A stretch of 64,000 nt of DNA from an uncultured Pseudomonadota bacterium (GTDB lineage Bacteria > Pseudomonadota > Gammaproteobacteria > Burkholderiales > Usitatibacteraceae), in NCBI GenBank assembly GCA_937898635.1, contig CALEJW010000045.1:19048-83047 (forward strand), read 5' to 3'. Position numbers and translations under genes: made by a program. The first letter of the stretch is position 1. Each line of letters opens with the position of its first letter. Shown here one piece after another: positions 1-10,285 of this stretch. Below the pieces are notes generated by a model. It did no database searches. It was not told the origin of the DNA and saw nothing but the letters and a program-made list of their open reading frames with translations.

Positions 1-1274
<1,274 letters not shown>

Positions 1275-1306
1275 AACCCACCGGAACCATCGCCAGGGAG
1301 CAAGAC

Positions 1307-1579
1307 GTGAACAAATCGGACCTGATCGAGGCGATCGCCAAGAGCGCCGACATCTCCAAGGCCGCCGCCGGCCGCGCCCTCGAGGGGGCGCTCGCGGCGA
1401 TCCGGGGATCGCTGCGCAAGGGAGGCTCCGTGAGCCTCGTGGGCTTCGGCACCTTCCACGTGGGGCGGCGCGCGCCCCGCTCGGGACGCAACCCGCGCAC
1501 CGGGGCTCCCATTCGGATCAAGGCCGCCAAGGTGCCCAAGTTCCGCGCTGGAAAAGCGCTCCGCGATGCGCTAAACTGA
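1307..1579 (+). CDS. hupB: HU family nucleoid DNA-binding protein
   Basis: Small basic histone-like protein that bends DNA and compacts the nucleoid as a dimer. The product is 90 residues, the normal HU length. It has the N-terminal helical body (NKSDLIEAIAKSADISKAAA), the GFGTF turn (VSLVGFGTFHVGRRAPRSGR) and the DNA-contacting arm with RNPRTG. The start is GTG at 1307, preceded by AGGGAG at 1295-1300; this gives the family N-terminus, and the longer upstream frame is only the shadow of lon. It lies directly after lon and just before tRNA-Val, so read-through into the tRNA is likely. HU rather than IHF is chosen from the arm motif and position; the exact paralogue (A or B) is not certain. 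Confidence 0.96.
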   Translation: MNKSDLIEAIAKSADISKAAAGRALEGALAAIRGSLRKGGSVSLVGFGTFHVGRRAPRSGRNPRTGAPIRIKAAKVPKFRAGKALRDALN

Positions 1580-1589
1580 CGGGCTTCCC

Positions 1590-1665
1590 GGGTGCTTAGC
1601 TCAGTTGGTAGAGCGTCGCCCTTACAAGGCGAAAGTCGGGGGTTCGAGACCCTCAGCACCCACCA
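1590..1665 (+). tRNA. tRNA-Val (anticodon TAC)
   Basis: A 76-nt cloverleaf with CCA encoded. The acceptor stem GGGTGCT (1590-1596) pairs with AGCACCC (1655-1661), followed by discriminator A and CCA at 1663-1665. The anticodon stem TCGCC/GGCGA closes loop CTTACAA, so the anticodon is TAC. The T arm has the GGTTCGAGACC signature. It lies 10 nt after hupB. Confidence 0.97.
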
Positions 1666-1732
1666 GCGCACGAGTGCCGCGCCCGCGGGGGCCCGACGCA
1701 GGAGCGCCGGCGGGGCCGGGAGCCAGTCTTAG

Positions 1733-1809
1733 GGAGTGGTAGTTCAGTTGGTTAGAATACCGGCCTGTCACGCCGGGGGTCGCGGGTTCGAGTCCCGTCC
1801 ACTCCGCCA
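1733..1809 (+). tRNA. tRNA-Asp (anticodon GTC)
   Basis: A 77-nt cloverleaf. The acceptor stem GGAGTGG (1733-1739) pairs with CCACTCC (1799-1805), then discriminator G and encoded CCA (1807-1809). The anticodon stem CCGGC/GCCGG encloses CTGTCAC, so the anticodon is GTC. The T arm has GGTTCGAGTCC. A strong terminator follows 8 nt later. Confidence 0.97.
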
Positions 1810-1817
1810 GTCCACCA

Positions 1818-1845
1818 GGGCGAACCCGTGCGGGTTCGCCCTTTT
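1818..1845 (+). terminator. Rho-independent terminator after tRNA-Asp
   Basis: A perfect 11-bp stem (GGGCGAACCCG at 1818-1828, CGGGTTCGCCC at 1831-1841) with a 2-nt loop is followed by TTTT. It is placed to end the hupB/tRNA transcript before ppiD. Confidence 0.9.
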
Positions 1846-1888
1846 CGCTTGACCGCCCGTTTTCCAGGGCCCCGAGGCCAAGGTCGCC

Positions 1889-3796
1889 ATGCTCGCCCAG
1901 ATCCGATCGCTAGCGCAGTACAAGATCGTCAAGTTCCTCTTCGCGATCTTCCTCATCATTCCCTTCGGTCTCTTCGGCATCGACTACTACTTCCGCACGC
2001 CCCTGGGGGGAGACACGATCGCGACGGTGGGCGAGCTCCGCGTGAGCCAGGGCGACTTCGACCAGGCGTTGCGCACGCAGCAGGAGACGCTCCAGGCCCA
2101 GTTCGGGCGCAACTTCGACGCCTCGATCATGGAGAACCCGGAGCTTCGCCGCTCCGTACTCGAGCGCGTGGTGAACGAGCGGCTCATCGCCCTGGGCGCG
2201 GCGCGCGCCGGGGTGAAGATCGGCGACGCGACGCTCGCCGATCGCATCGCGGGCGAGCCCGCCTTCCAGGACGACGGGAAGTTCTCCCGGGAGCGCTACG
2301 AGGCGATCGCGCGCTCCCAGGGCTTCAGCGTCGTGGGGCTCGACGAGCGGATCCGCGAGGACATGCGGCTCGCCCGCTACCGCGACGCGATCGTGCAGAC
2401 GGCCTTCGTGCCGCGCACGACGCTCGACGGCTTCATCCGGCTCTCGGAACAGAGCCGCGAAGTGAGCGTGGTCACCGTCGGCCCCGAGGGCTTCGCCGCG
2501 GAGGTGAAGCCCACCGAGGCGCAGCTCAAGGCCTACTACGACGCCCACGCGCGCGACTACGCCGTGCCCGAGCAGGTCCGCGTGGAGTACGTGGAACTCT
2601 CCCTGGATGCCCTCGCGGCGAAAACGCCCGTCGATCCCGAGGACGTGCGCAAGTTCTACGAGTCCAGCAAGTCGCGCTTCGTGCAGCGCGAGGAGCGCCG
2701 CGCGAGCCACATCCTGATCAGCGTGAAGCCCGACGCGGGCGAGGCGGAGCGCAAGGCCGCCGAGGCCAGGGCGAGCGCGCTCGCCGCGCAGCTGCGCAAG
2801 GCGCCGGCCGGATTCGCCGAGGCGGCGAAGAAGAACTCCCAGGACCCCGGTTCGGCGGTGCAGGGCGGCGACCTCGGCTTCTTCGCGCGCGGCGCGATGG
2901 TGAAGCCCTTCGAGGAAGCCGCGTTCGCGGCGAAGAAGGACGAGATCGTGGGCCCGGTGCTCTCCGACTTCGGCTACCACGTGATCCGGGTGACGGAGGT
3001 GAAGCCGGAGAAGGGCAAGAGCCTCGCGGAGGCCGCGCCCGAGATCGAGGCCGAGCTCAAGAAGGGCGCGGCGGCCCGCCGCTTCGCGGAGGTGGCCGAG
3101 GGGCTCACGAACATCGTCTACGAGCAGTCCACGAGCCTCAAGCCCGCCGCGGACACCTTCAAGCTCCCGCTCCAGCAGTCGGGCTGGTTCGGCCGGACCG
3201 GCGGCGCGCCCCCGCTGCTGGCCAACCCGAAGCTGATCGCGGAAATCTTTTCCGACAACACGATCAAGGCGAAGCGCAACACCGCCGCGATCGAGGTCGC
3301 CCCGAGCGTGCTCGTCGCCGCCCGCGTGCTCGAGCACAAGCCGGCCGACCAGCGCCCGTTCGAGTCGGTGCGCGCCCAGATCGAGCAGCGCTACAAGCGC
3401 GAGGAGGCCATGAAGCTCGCCACCGCCGACGGCGAGGCGAAGCTCAAGGCCGCCCGGGAGGGCAAGGACGGCGGCCTCAAGTGGCCCGCACCCCTCGCCG
3501 TGAGCCGCCAGAAGCCGGGCGGGCTCGCGCCGCAGGTCCTCGACCGCGTCTTCCGCGCGGACGCGAAGAAGCTTCCCGCGGTCGTGGGCGTGGCCACGCC
3601 CCTGGGCTATTCGCTGGTGAAGATCACCAAGGTGATCGAGGTCGAGGCGATCGACGAGGACAAGCGGAAGGGCCTCGCCGAGCAGTTGCGCCAGACCGTG
3701 GCGATGAGCGAGCTCGAGTCCGTCCTGAAGGGCCTGAAGCAACGGATCGGGGTCGAGGTGCGCACGGACGCCCTGCAGAAGAAGGCCGGCTCCTAG
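1889..3796 (+). CDS. ppiD: PpiD-type periplasmic folding chaperone (SurA/parvulin family)
   Basis: Inner-membrane-anchored folding factor of the periplasm, close to the Sec translocon in known cases. The 635-residue product is near the length of E. coli PpiD. A short cytoplasmic start (LAQIRSLAQYKIVKF) leads into a single N-terminal membrane segment (about residues 15-32), then a SurA-N-like helical domain. One parvulin-type prolyl isomerase domain follows at about residues 265-370 (RRASHILISVKPDAG to GYHVIRVTEVKP). A PpiD-like C-terminal part completes it. It stands alone after the terminator; fabI is convergent 15 nt downstream. The call as PpiD rather than SurA rests on the membrane anchor and the single parvulin domain. 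Confidence 0.9.
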   Translation: MLAQIRSLAQYKIVKFLFAIFLIIPFGLFGIDYYFRTPLGGDTIATVGELRVSQGDFDQALRTQQETLQAQFGRNFDASIMENPELRRSVLERVVNERLIALGAARAGVKIGDATLADRIAGEPAFQDDGKFSRERYEAIARSQGFSVVGLDERIREDMRLARYRDAIVQTAFVPRTTLDGFIRLSEQSREVSVVTVGPEGFAAEVKPTEAQLKAYYDAHARDYAVPEQVRVEYVELSLDALAAKTPVDPEDVRKFYESSKSRFVQREERRASHILISVKPDAGEAERKAAEARASALAAQLRKAPAGFAEAAKKNSQDPGSAVQGGDLGFFARGAMVKPFEEAAFAAKKDEIVGPVLSDFGYHVIRVTEVKPEKGKSLAEAAPEIEAELKKGAAARRFAEVAEGLTNIVYEQSTSLKPAADTFKLPLQQSGWFGRTGGAPPLLANPKLIAEIFSDNTIKAKRNTAAIEVAPSVLVAARVLEHKPADQRPFESVRAQIEQRYKREEAMKLATADGEAKLKAAREGKDGGLKWPAPLAVSRQKPGGLAPQVLDRVFRADAKKLPAVVGVATPLGYSLVKITKVIEVEAIDEDKRKGLAEQLRQTVAMSELESVLKGLKQRIGVEVRTDALQKKAGS

Positions 3797-3811
3797 CGCG
3801 CGGCCCGGCGG

Positions 3812-4600
3812 CTACTCCTCCGCGAGGCCCGCCGTGGTGGTGCTGAACCCCGCGTCCACGTGGGTCACCTCGCCCGTGATGCCGCTCGAGAGGTCGGAGA
3901 GCAGGAAGGCCGCGACGTTGCCCACCTCGTCGGCGGTCACGTTGCGGCGCAGCGGCGCGTTCCTCTCGACGAAGCGGAAGATCTTGCCGAAGTCGCCGAT
4001 GCCCGCGGCCGCGAGGGTCTTGATCGGGCCCGCCGAGATCGCGTTCACGCGGATCCCCTGGGGACCCAGTCCCGCCGCGAGGTAGCGCACGCAGGCCTCC
4101 AGGCTCGCCTTCGCGAGCCCCATCACGTTGTAGCGCGGGATCGAGCGCACGGAGCCGAGGTAGGTGAGGGTGACGATCGACCCGGCGCGGCCCTTCATGA
4201 GCGGGGCGCCAGCCTTGGCGAGCGCGGCGAGGCTGTAGCTCGAGATGTCGTGGGCGATGCGGAAGGCCTCGCGCGTGACGCTCTCGTGGAACTCGCCCTT
4301 GAGCGCCTCGCGGGGCGCGAACGCGATGGCGTGGACGATGCCGTCGAGCCCGTCCCAGTGCCGCGCGAGGCCCGCGAAGAGGGCCTCGATCTGTGCGTCG
4401 TCGGCCACGTCGCAGGCAAAGAGGGGCGGTGCGCCGAATTCCCCGGCGAGCTCGGCCACCCGCTCGCGGATGCCCTCGCCCTGGTAGGTGAAGGCGAGTT
4501 CCGCCCCCTCGCGGAAGAGCGCCTTCGCGACGCCGTAGGCGATGGACCGGTTGGAGAGCATCCCGGTGACGAGAACGCGCTTTCCCTGCATGAACCCCAT
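3812..4600 (-). CDS. fabI: Enoyl-[acyl-carrier-protein] reductase (NADH)
   Basis: Last step of each fatty-acid elongation cycle: NAD(P)H-dependent reduction of trans-2-enoyl-ACP. It is a short-chain dehydrogenase fold of 262 residues, the usual FabI length. The N-terminus MGFMQGKRVLVTGM matches the family, with the split glycine motif (GMLSNRSIAYG). The catalytic Tyr157-x6-Lys164 pair lies in RYNVMGLAKASLEA. The ATG at 4600 is preferred over an ATG at 4633 because it gives the family N-terminus and is preceded by AAAGGA on the minus strand. It is convergent with ppiD and divergent from the solute-binding protein gene at 4714. Confidence 0.95.
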   Translation of the reverse strand: MGFMQGKRVLVTGMLSNRSIAYGVAKALFREGAELAFTYQGEGIRERVAELAGEFGAPPLFACDVADDAQIEALFAGLARHWDGLDGIVHAIAFAPREALKGEFHESVTREAFRIAHDISSYSLAALAKAGAPLMKGRAGSIVTLTYLGSVRSIPRYNVMGLAKASLEACVRYLAAGLGPQGIRVNAISAGPIKTLAAAGIGDFGKIFRFVERNAPLRRNVTADEVGNVAAFLLSDLSSGITGEVTHVDAGFSTTTAGLAEE

Positions 4601-4713
4601 TGCGGGCGTCCTTTCCCAGTAGAATTGCGGCAATTTTCGGCGGCGAACGGGGTCGAATTCTATCGCATTCCCGGCCCGGCTCCCCGCCGCCGCCCCACGG
4701 AGGTCCGAATTCC

Positions 4714-6531
4714 ATGAAGCCCGCGAGCCTCGTCGCCCCGTTCCTCGCCGCCCTGGCCATCGCCGCGCCCGCCGCCGCGGAGCAGACCGCCAGGGTCTTC
4801 CGCTACGCGTTCGAGGTGGCCGAGACGGGCTTCGACCCGGCCGAGATCTCGGACCTCTACTCCTCGAACGTGATCGCGAACATCTTCGACCCGCCGCTCG
4901 CCTACGACTACCTGGCGAGGCCGATCAAGCTCGTCCCGAACACGCTCGTCGCGATGCCCGAGGTGACCGAGAACGGGACGCTCTACACGATGCGCGTGAA
5001 GCCCGGCATCTACTTCGCCGACGATCCGGCCTTCAAGGGCGCGAAGCGCGAGCTCACGGCCCAGGACTACGTGTACTCGATCAAGCGCCTCTTCGACCCG
5101 AAGAAGCGCTCGCCCAACCTGTACCTCCTCGAGGGCCAGATCGTGGGCATGGACGAGGTGCTCGCCGACGCGCGCCGCAACAACCGCATGGACTACGCCG
5201 CCGTGGCCGAGGGCCTGCGCGCGCTCGACCGCTACACCTTCCAGATCCGCCTCAAGCAGCCCAACTACAACTTCCTCTACTACCTCGCCTACTGCAACCT
5301 CACCTGCGCGGTGGCCCGCGAGGTCGCCGAGGAATACGGCGAGCGCACCGCCGAGCACCCGGTGGGCACGGGGCCCTTCCGGCTCGCGTTCTGGAAGCGC
5401 TCCTCGAAGATGGTGTTCGAGGCCAACCCGAACTTCCGCGAGGAGCGCTACGACGGCGAGCCCGCGCCCGGCGACGAGTCCGCGCGGGCGATCCTCGCGA
5501 AGCTCAAGGGCAAGCGCCTGCCGATGGTCGACCGCGTGGAGGTGTACGTGATCGAGGAGCCCCAGCCGCGCTGGCTCGCGTTCCTCAACAACGAGCTCGA
5601 CTTCATCGAGCGCCTGCCCAACGAGTTCGCGAACGTCGCCACGCCCAACAACGAGCTTTCCGCGAACCTGCGCCGGCGCGGCATCCGGATGGAGCGAACG
5701 CCCGGCATCGAGCTCACCTACTCCTACTTCGGCATGAAGGATCCCGTGGTCGGCGGCTACGAGCCGGAAAAGGTGGCGCTGCGCCGCGCGATCGTGCTGG
5801 GCCAGGACGTGGGCGCCGAGATCCGCATCGCCCGCAAGAACCAGGCGATCCCCGCGCAGAGCCCCATCGGCCCGGGGGCGCTCGGCTACGACCCGGACTT
5901 CCGCTCGACCGCGACCGAGTACAACCCCGCCAAGTCCAAGGCGCTGCTGGACATGTACGGCTACCTCGACTGCGACGGCGACGGCTGGCGCGACCTGCCG
6001 CGCAAGGCCCCCGCGGAGCCGTGCCGGCCCTTCACGCTGGAGTACGCCTCCGCGCCCGGCGCCCAGCAGAAGCCGCTCGACGAGAACTGGAAGAAGAACA
6101 TGGATGCGATCGGCATCAACATGGGCTTCAAGAAGGCCAAGTGGCCGGACCTCCTCAAGGAATCGAAGGCGGGGCGCCTGCAGATGTGGGGCGTGGGCTG
6201 GAGCGCCGCCGTCCCCGACGCCGACTCCTTCTTCGTGCTGCTCTACGGGCCCAACGCGGGGCAGGCGAACCACTCGCGCTTCGACCTGCCGGAGTTCAAC
6301 CGCCTCTACGAGCAGGCCCGGCGCCTGCCCCACGGGCCGGAGCGCGACGCGCTCTACCGCGAGATGAACCGGCTTTTCCTCGTGTACTCGCCGTGGCGGC
6401 TGGGCGTGCACCGCATCTACACGGACCTTTCCCAGCCCTGGACCGTGGGCTTCAAGCGCCACCCGGTGATGCGCGGCTTCTGGAAGTTCATCGACATCGA
6501 CCCGGCCGTGCTCACCACGGCGAGCCGGTAG
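4714..6531 (+). CDS. ABC transporter solute-binding protein, family 5 (copy 1 of 3)
   Basis: Periplasmic receptor of a Dpp/Opp/Yej-type peptide importer. It has 605 residues, with a Sec signal peptide (about residues 1-22, FLAALAIAAPAAAEQ) and the family 5 fold. Recognisable segments are ETGFDPAEISDLYSSNV, HPVGTGPFRLAFWKRSSK and WLAFLNNELDFIERLPNE. The start is ATG 4714 with CGGAGG about 10 nt upstream; the frame is open back to 4600 but that part lies in the fabI promoter region. Two close paralogues follow at once (5-nt gap to the next), then two permeases and a fused ATPase. The ligand is unknown. Unlike copies 2 and 3 it carries several Cys residues (for example YCNLTC). Confidence 0.9.
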   Translation: MKPASLVAPFLAALAIAAPAAAEQTARVFRYAFEVAETGFDPAEISDLYSSNVIANIFDPPLAYDYLARPIKLVPNTLVAMPEVTENGTLYTMRVKPGIYFADDPAFKGAKRELTAQDYVYSIKRLFDPKKRSPNLYLLEGQIVGMDEVLADARRNNRMDYAAVAEGLRALDRYTFQIRLKQPNYNFLYYLAYCNLTCAVAREVAEEYGERTAEHPVGTGPFRLAFWKRSSKMVFEANPNFREERYDGEPAPGDESARAILAKLKGKRLPMVDRVEVYVIEEPQPRWLAFLNNELDFIERLPNEFANVATPNNELSANLRRRGIRMERTPGIELTYSYFGMKDPVVGGYEPEKVALRRAIVLGQDVGAEIRIARKNQAIPAQSPIGPGALGYDPDFRSTATEYNPAKSKALLDMYGYLDCDGDGWRDLPRKAPAEPCRPFTLEYASAPGAQQKPLDENWKKNMDAIGINMGFKKAKWPDLLKESKAGRLQMWGVGWSAAVPDADSFFVLLYGPNAGQANHSRFDLPEFNRLYEQARRLPHGPERDALYREMNRLFLVYSPWRLGVHRIYTDLSQPWTVGFKRHPVMRGFWKFIDIDPAVLTTASR

Positions 6532-6536
6532 TCCCC

Positions 6537-8333
6537 GTGCCGAAGTCCTCGGCCCGGGCCCGGCTTGCCGCCGTCCTGGCGACGGCCGTCCTCGCCGCGT
6601 CCGCCGCGGCCGCGCCCCTGAAGGTACTGCGCGTTCCCTTCGTGATCGCGGAGACCAACTTCGATCCGGCCTTCGTCTCCGACACCTACTCGACCACGGT
6701 GCTCGACGAGATCTTCGAGCCGCCCCTCACCTACGACATGCTCGCGCGGCCCTACAAGCTCAAGCCCCAGACGGCCGAGGCGATGCCCGAGGTGACCGAG
6801 GCAGGCCGCGTGTACACGGTGAGGCTCAAGCGGGGAATCCACTTCGCCGACGACCCGGCCTTCGGGGGCGCGCGGCGCGAGCTCACGGCGAAGGACTACG
6901 AGTTCGCGATCAAGCGCCTGATCGACCCGGCCATCCGCTCGCCCAATGCCTGGCTGGTGGAGGGACGGATCGAGGGCATCGACGAGGCGGCCGCCGCGGC
7001 GAAGAAAGCGGGGCGGCTCGACTACGACCTGCCGATCCGCGGCGTGGAGACGCCGGACCGGTACACGCTTCGCATCCGGCTCGCCAAGCCCGACTACAAC
7101 TTCGTCTACATCCTCGCCATGGCCACGCTCGGCGCGCAGGCGAGGGAGGTGGTCGAGCGCTACGGCGCGGACATCGGCGCGCACCCCGTGGGCACCGGGC
7201 CCTACCTGCTCAAGGAGTGGAAGCGCTCCTCGAAGATCGTGCTCGAGAGAAACCCCGGCTTCCGGGAGGTGTACTACGAGGCCGAGCCGCCGCCCGATGA
7301 TCCGGTGTCCCAGCGCCTCTATCGCGAGATGAAGGGCAAGCGCATCCCCCAGATCGACCGCGTGGAGATCGCCGTGATCGAGGAGTCGCAGCCGCGCTGG
7401 CTCGCCTTTCTCAACGGAGAACTCGACTGGGTGAACCTCCCCTACGAGTTCAAGAGCATGGCGCTGCCCGGGGACCGGCCCGCGCCCTGGCTCGCGAAGA
7501 AGGGCGTGAAGTACATCCCCGGCATCGACATCGACGTGACCTACATGTACTGGAACATGAAGGACCCGGTGTGGGGGGGCTACACGCCGGAGAAGGTCGC
7601 GCTGCGCCGCGCCATGGGCCTCGCCTACGACATGGACGCGGAGATCTTCCTCGTGCGCAACGGCACCGCGATCGAGGCGCAGTCGCCCCTGCCGCCGGGC
7701 GTCCTCGGGTACGACCCGCAGTTCCACCTGGGGCCGTCCTACGACCCGGCGCGCGCGAAAGCGCTGCTCGACATGTTCGACTACCTCGACCGCGATGGCG
7801 ACGGCTGGCGCGAGCAACCCGACGGCAAGCCCCTCGTCTTCACCTACGCGACGGGCCCCACCCAGCTCGAGCGGCTCTTCACGCAGCTCTGGAAGAAGAA
7901 CATCGAGGCGATCGGCATCCGCGTCGAGGTGATGGTCGAGAAGTGGCCCGACCTGCGCAAGAAGTCCAAGCTCGGCAAGCTCTCCAACTGGCACCTCGCG
8001 TGGAGCTACGACTACCCGGACGCGGAGAACGGCCTGCAGCTCCTCTACGGGCCCAACTGCGGCTCGTCCAACGACGGCTGCTTCCAGCTCGAGGCCTACG
8101 ACCGGCTCTACGAGAAGGCCGCGGCCCTGCCGCCGGGGCCCGAGCGCACGGCGATCTACGGCGAGATGGTCCGCCTGGTCGCGGTCTACGCGCCCTGGAA
8201 GTCCTTCGTCCACCGCAAGCGCGACCAGATGATCCAGCCCTGGGTGCTCGGCTGGCGCAAGCACAATTTCATCCACGACGCCTACCGCTACGCCGACATC
8301 GACCTCGAGGTCCGGGCGAGGTACCTGAAATGA
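6537..8333 (+). CDS. ABC transporter solute-binding protein, family 5 (copy 2 of 3)
   Basis: Second tandem periplasmic binding protein, 598 residues. A GTG start at 6537 lies 5 nt after the stop of copy 1 and gives a normal signal peptide (basic PKSSARAR, hydrophobic LAAVLATAVLAASAAAA). There is no good Shine-Dalgarno, so translation may be coupled to copy 1. Family segments are shared with its neighbours: ETNFDPAFVSDTYSTTV, HPVGTGPYLLKEWKRSSK and LAFLNGELDWVNLP, ending in the shared WRKHNFIHDAYRYADIDLE region. It looks like a tandem duplicate that has diverged, so it probably binds a related but different ligand. Confidence 0.88.
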   Translation: MPKSSARARLAAVLATAVLAASAAAAPLKVLRVPFVIAETNFDPAFVSDTYSTTVLDEIFEPPLTYDMLARPYKLKPQTAEAMPEVTEAGRVYTVRLKRGIHFADDPAFGGARRELTAKDYEFAIKRLIDPAIRSPNAWLVEGRIEGIDEAAAAAKKAGRLDYDLPIRGVETPDRYTLRIRLAKPDYNFVYILAMATLGAQAREVVERYGADIGAHPVGTGPYLLKEWKRSSKIVLERNPGFREVYYEAEPPPDDPVSQRLYREMKGKRIPQIDRVEIAVIEESQPRWLAFLNGELDWVNLPYEFKSMALPGDRPAPWLAKKGVKYIPGIDIDVTYMYWNMKDPVWGGYTPEKVALRRAMGLAYDMDAEIFLVRNGTAIEAQSPLPPGVLGYDPQFHLGPSYDPARAKALLDMFDYLDRDGDGWREQPDGKPLVFTYATGPTQLERLFTQLWKKNIEAIGIRVEVMVEKWPDLRKKSKLGKLSNWHLAWSYDYPDAENGLQLLYGPNCGSSNDGCFQLEAYDRLYEKAAALPPGPERTAIYGEMVRLVAVYAPWKSFVHRKRDQMIQPWVLGWRKHNFIHDAYRYADIDLEVRARYLK

Positions 8334-8379
8334 GCGCCCGGACCGGGGCGGCGGCGGCCATACCCCCTGGCGACAACGC

Positions 8380-8385
8380 TATAAT
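8380..8385 (+). promoter_or_regulatory. -10 box (TATAAT) ahead of solute-binding protein copy 3
   Basis: A perfect TATAAT within CGCTATAATTCGCG lies 30 nt before the TTG start at 8416. No convincing -35 was found. It sits in the only sizeable gap (82 nt) between the three binding-protein genes, so copy 3 and the permease/ATPase genes may have their own transcript. Confidence 0.5.
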
Positions 8386-8415
8386 TCGCGATTTGCCCGA
8401 TTCCGGAGCGCCTGC

Positions 8416-10227
8416 TTGAAGCGACCCCTCGCCCGCCTCGCCGCCATCCTCGCCTGCGCGCTCGTCGCCGCCGGCCCGGCCGGCGCGGCGGTGGAGCGCA
8501 AGGTCCTTCGCATGGCCTTCCGCACCGCCGAGACGGGCTTCGATCCGCAGCGCATCTTCGACCGCTACTCGGTGGGGATCTGCGAGAACCTCTTCGAGCC
8601 GCTGCTCACCTACGACTACCTCGCCCGGCCGGTGAGGCTCGTGCCGCTCACGGCCGAGGCGATCCCCGTTCCGGAGGAGGGCGGCACGCGCTACACCTTC
8701 CGCATCCGCCCCGGCATCCTCTTCGCGGACGACCCGGCGTTCAAGGGGCGCAAGCGCGAGCTGGTCGCGCGCGACATCGAGTACTCGATCAAGCGCTTCC
8801 GCGACCCGAAGTACGCGAGCCCCTACGAGTGGCTCTTCGAGAACAAGATCGTCGGGCTGGACGCCCTCGCGGAGTCGGCGAAGAAGAACGGCGGGCGCCT
8901 CGACTACGACGCGAAGGTCCCGGGCCTGGAGGTCCGCGACGACTACACCATCAGCTTCAAGCTGACGGAGCCCGACTTCAACTTCCTCTACGTGCTCGCG
9001 ATGCCCAACGTGGTCCCCGTGGCGCGGGAGGTGATCGAGGCCTACGGCGACGACACCATGGCGCACCCCGTCGGCACCGGGCCTTTCATCCTGAAGGACT
9101 GGGTGCGCCGCTCGAAGATCGTGCTCGAGCGCAACCCCAACCACCGCGGCTACGAGCTCGACACGAGCCACGCGGACCCCGCCGACGAATGGGACCGGCG
9201 CGCGATCGACGCCCTGCGCGGCAAGCGCCTGCCGCTGCTCGACCGCGTGGAGGTCTACCCCATCGAGGAGGAGCAGCCGCGCTTCCTCGCCTTCATCAAC
9301 CGCGAGCACGACCTCCTGGACGAGACGCCCTTCGAGTTCATCGACCAGGTGCTGCCCAACGGCCGGCTCGCCCCGAACCTCGCGAGGCTCGGCGTGATGG
9401 TGTTCCGGGAGGAGCAGCCCGAGATCACCTACGACGTCTTCAACATCGACGACCCCGTGGTGGGCGGCTACACCCCGGAGCGGGTCGCCCTGCGCCGCGC
9501 GATGGTCCTCGCCCACGACCGCGACCAGGAGATCGGGATCGTGAGGAAGGGCCAGGCGCTCCCCGCCCAGAGCCCGGTGCCGCCGGGGATCGTCGGCTTC
9601 GACAGCGCCTTCCGCGCGACCCAGCAGGACGTCGACCCGGCGCGCGCCAAGGCGCTGCTCGACATGTTCGGCTACACGGACCGCAACGGCGACGGCTGGC
9701 GGGAGCGCCCCGACGGCCGGCCGCTCGCGATCGACTACAAGTACAACGCCGGCAACCAGTCGAACCGCCAGCTCGCCGAGCTGTGGTCCAAGTCGATGGC
9801 CGCGATCGGCATCCGGATCGAGGCGCAGGCGGTGCAGTTCGCCGACCTCCTGAACGACAAGCGGGTGGGCAAGTTCCAGATGGCGGGCTCGGCGTGGATC
9901 GCGGACTACCCGGACGCGCAGAACTTCCTGCAGCTGCTCTACGGGCCCAACACCGGCCAGTCGAACGAGGCCCGCTTCAGGCTGGCGGAGTTCGACCGGC
10001 TCTACCGGCGCTCCCAGGCCGTGCCCGACAGCCCCGAGCGCAACGCCATCTACCGGGAGATGAACCGCCTCATCCTCGCCTACGCGCCCTGGCGCCTGGG
10101 CGTGCACCGGATCTTCAACCACCTGCAATACCCCTGGGTGAAGGGCTACAAGAAGCACCCGATCCTCTACACGAACTTCAAGTACCTCGACCTGGACGTC
10201 GCCGCCCGCGCGGCGGCGGCCCGGTAG
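8416..10227 (+). CDS. ABC transporter solute-binding protein, family 5 (copy 3 of 3)
   Basis: Third tandem periplasmic binding protein, 603 residues. The TTG start at 8416, with GGAG at 8404-8407, gives a clear signal peptide (KRPLARLAAILACALVAAGPAGA). Segments shared with copies 1 and 2 include ETGFDPQRIFDRYSVG, HPVGTGPFILKDWVRRSK and LAFINREHDLLDETPFEF. A TATAAT box lies 30 nt upstream. It is the copy nearest the permease genes (58-nt gap), so it is the most likely primary receptor of the transporter encoded downstream. The substrate is not shown by sequence; oligopeptides are inferred from the family. Confidence 0.88.
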   Translation: MKRPLARLAAILACALVAAGPAGAAVERKVLRMAFRTAETGFDPQRIFDRYSVGICENLFEPLLTYDYLARPVRLVPLTAEAIPVPEEGGTRYTFRIRPGILFADDPAFKGRKRELVARDIEYSIKRFRDPKYASPYEWLFENKIVGLDALAESAKKNGGRLDYDAKVPGLEVRDDYTISFKLTEPDFNFLYVLAMPNVVPVAREVIEAYGDDTMAHPVGTGPFILKDWVRRSKIVLERNPNHRGYELDTSHADPADEWDRRAIDALRGKRLPLLDRVEVYPIEEEQPRFLAFINREHDLLDETPFEFIDQVLPNGRLAPNLARLGVMVFREEQPEITYDVFNIDDPVVGGYTPERVALRRAMVLAHDRDQEIGIVRKGQALPAQSPVPPGIVGFDSAFRATQQDVDPARAKALLDMFGYTDRNGDGWRERPDGRPLAIDYKYNAGNQSNRQLAELWSKSMAAIGIRIEAQAVQFADLLNDKRVGKFQMAGSAWIADYPDAQNFLQLLYGPNTGQSNEARFRLAEFDRLYRRSQAVPDSPERNAIYREMNRLILAYAPWRLGVHRIFNHLQYPWVKGYKKHPILYTNFKYLDLDVAARAAAAR

Positions 10228-10285
10228 CCTCCCCGGAGCCGCGCGGCGCGGCCGACCGGACCACGAAGCTGGAAGGAGAAGAAGC

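Noticed and set aside
1910..3742. 610-codon open frame on the minus strand opposite ppiD
   Set aside because: Low-complexity His/Leu/Arg-rich translation with no family features; ppiD on the other strand explains the region.
4600..4713. N-terminal extension of the first binding protein to an ATG at 4600
   Set aside because: The extension covers the fabI promoter region and has no signal-peptide character; ATG 4714 with CGGAGG gives a normal signal.
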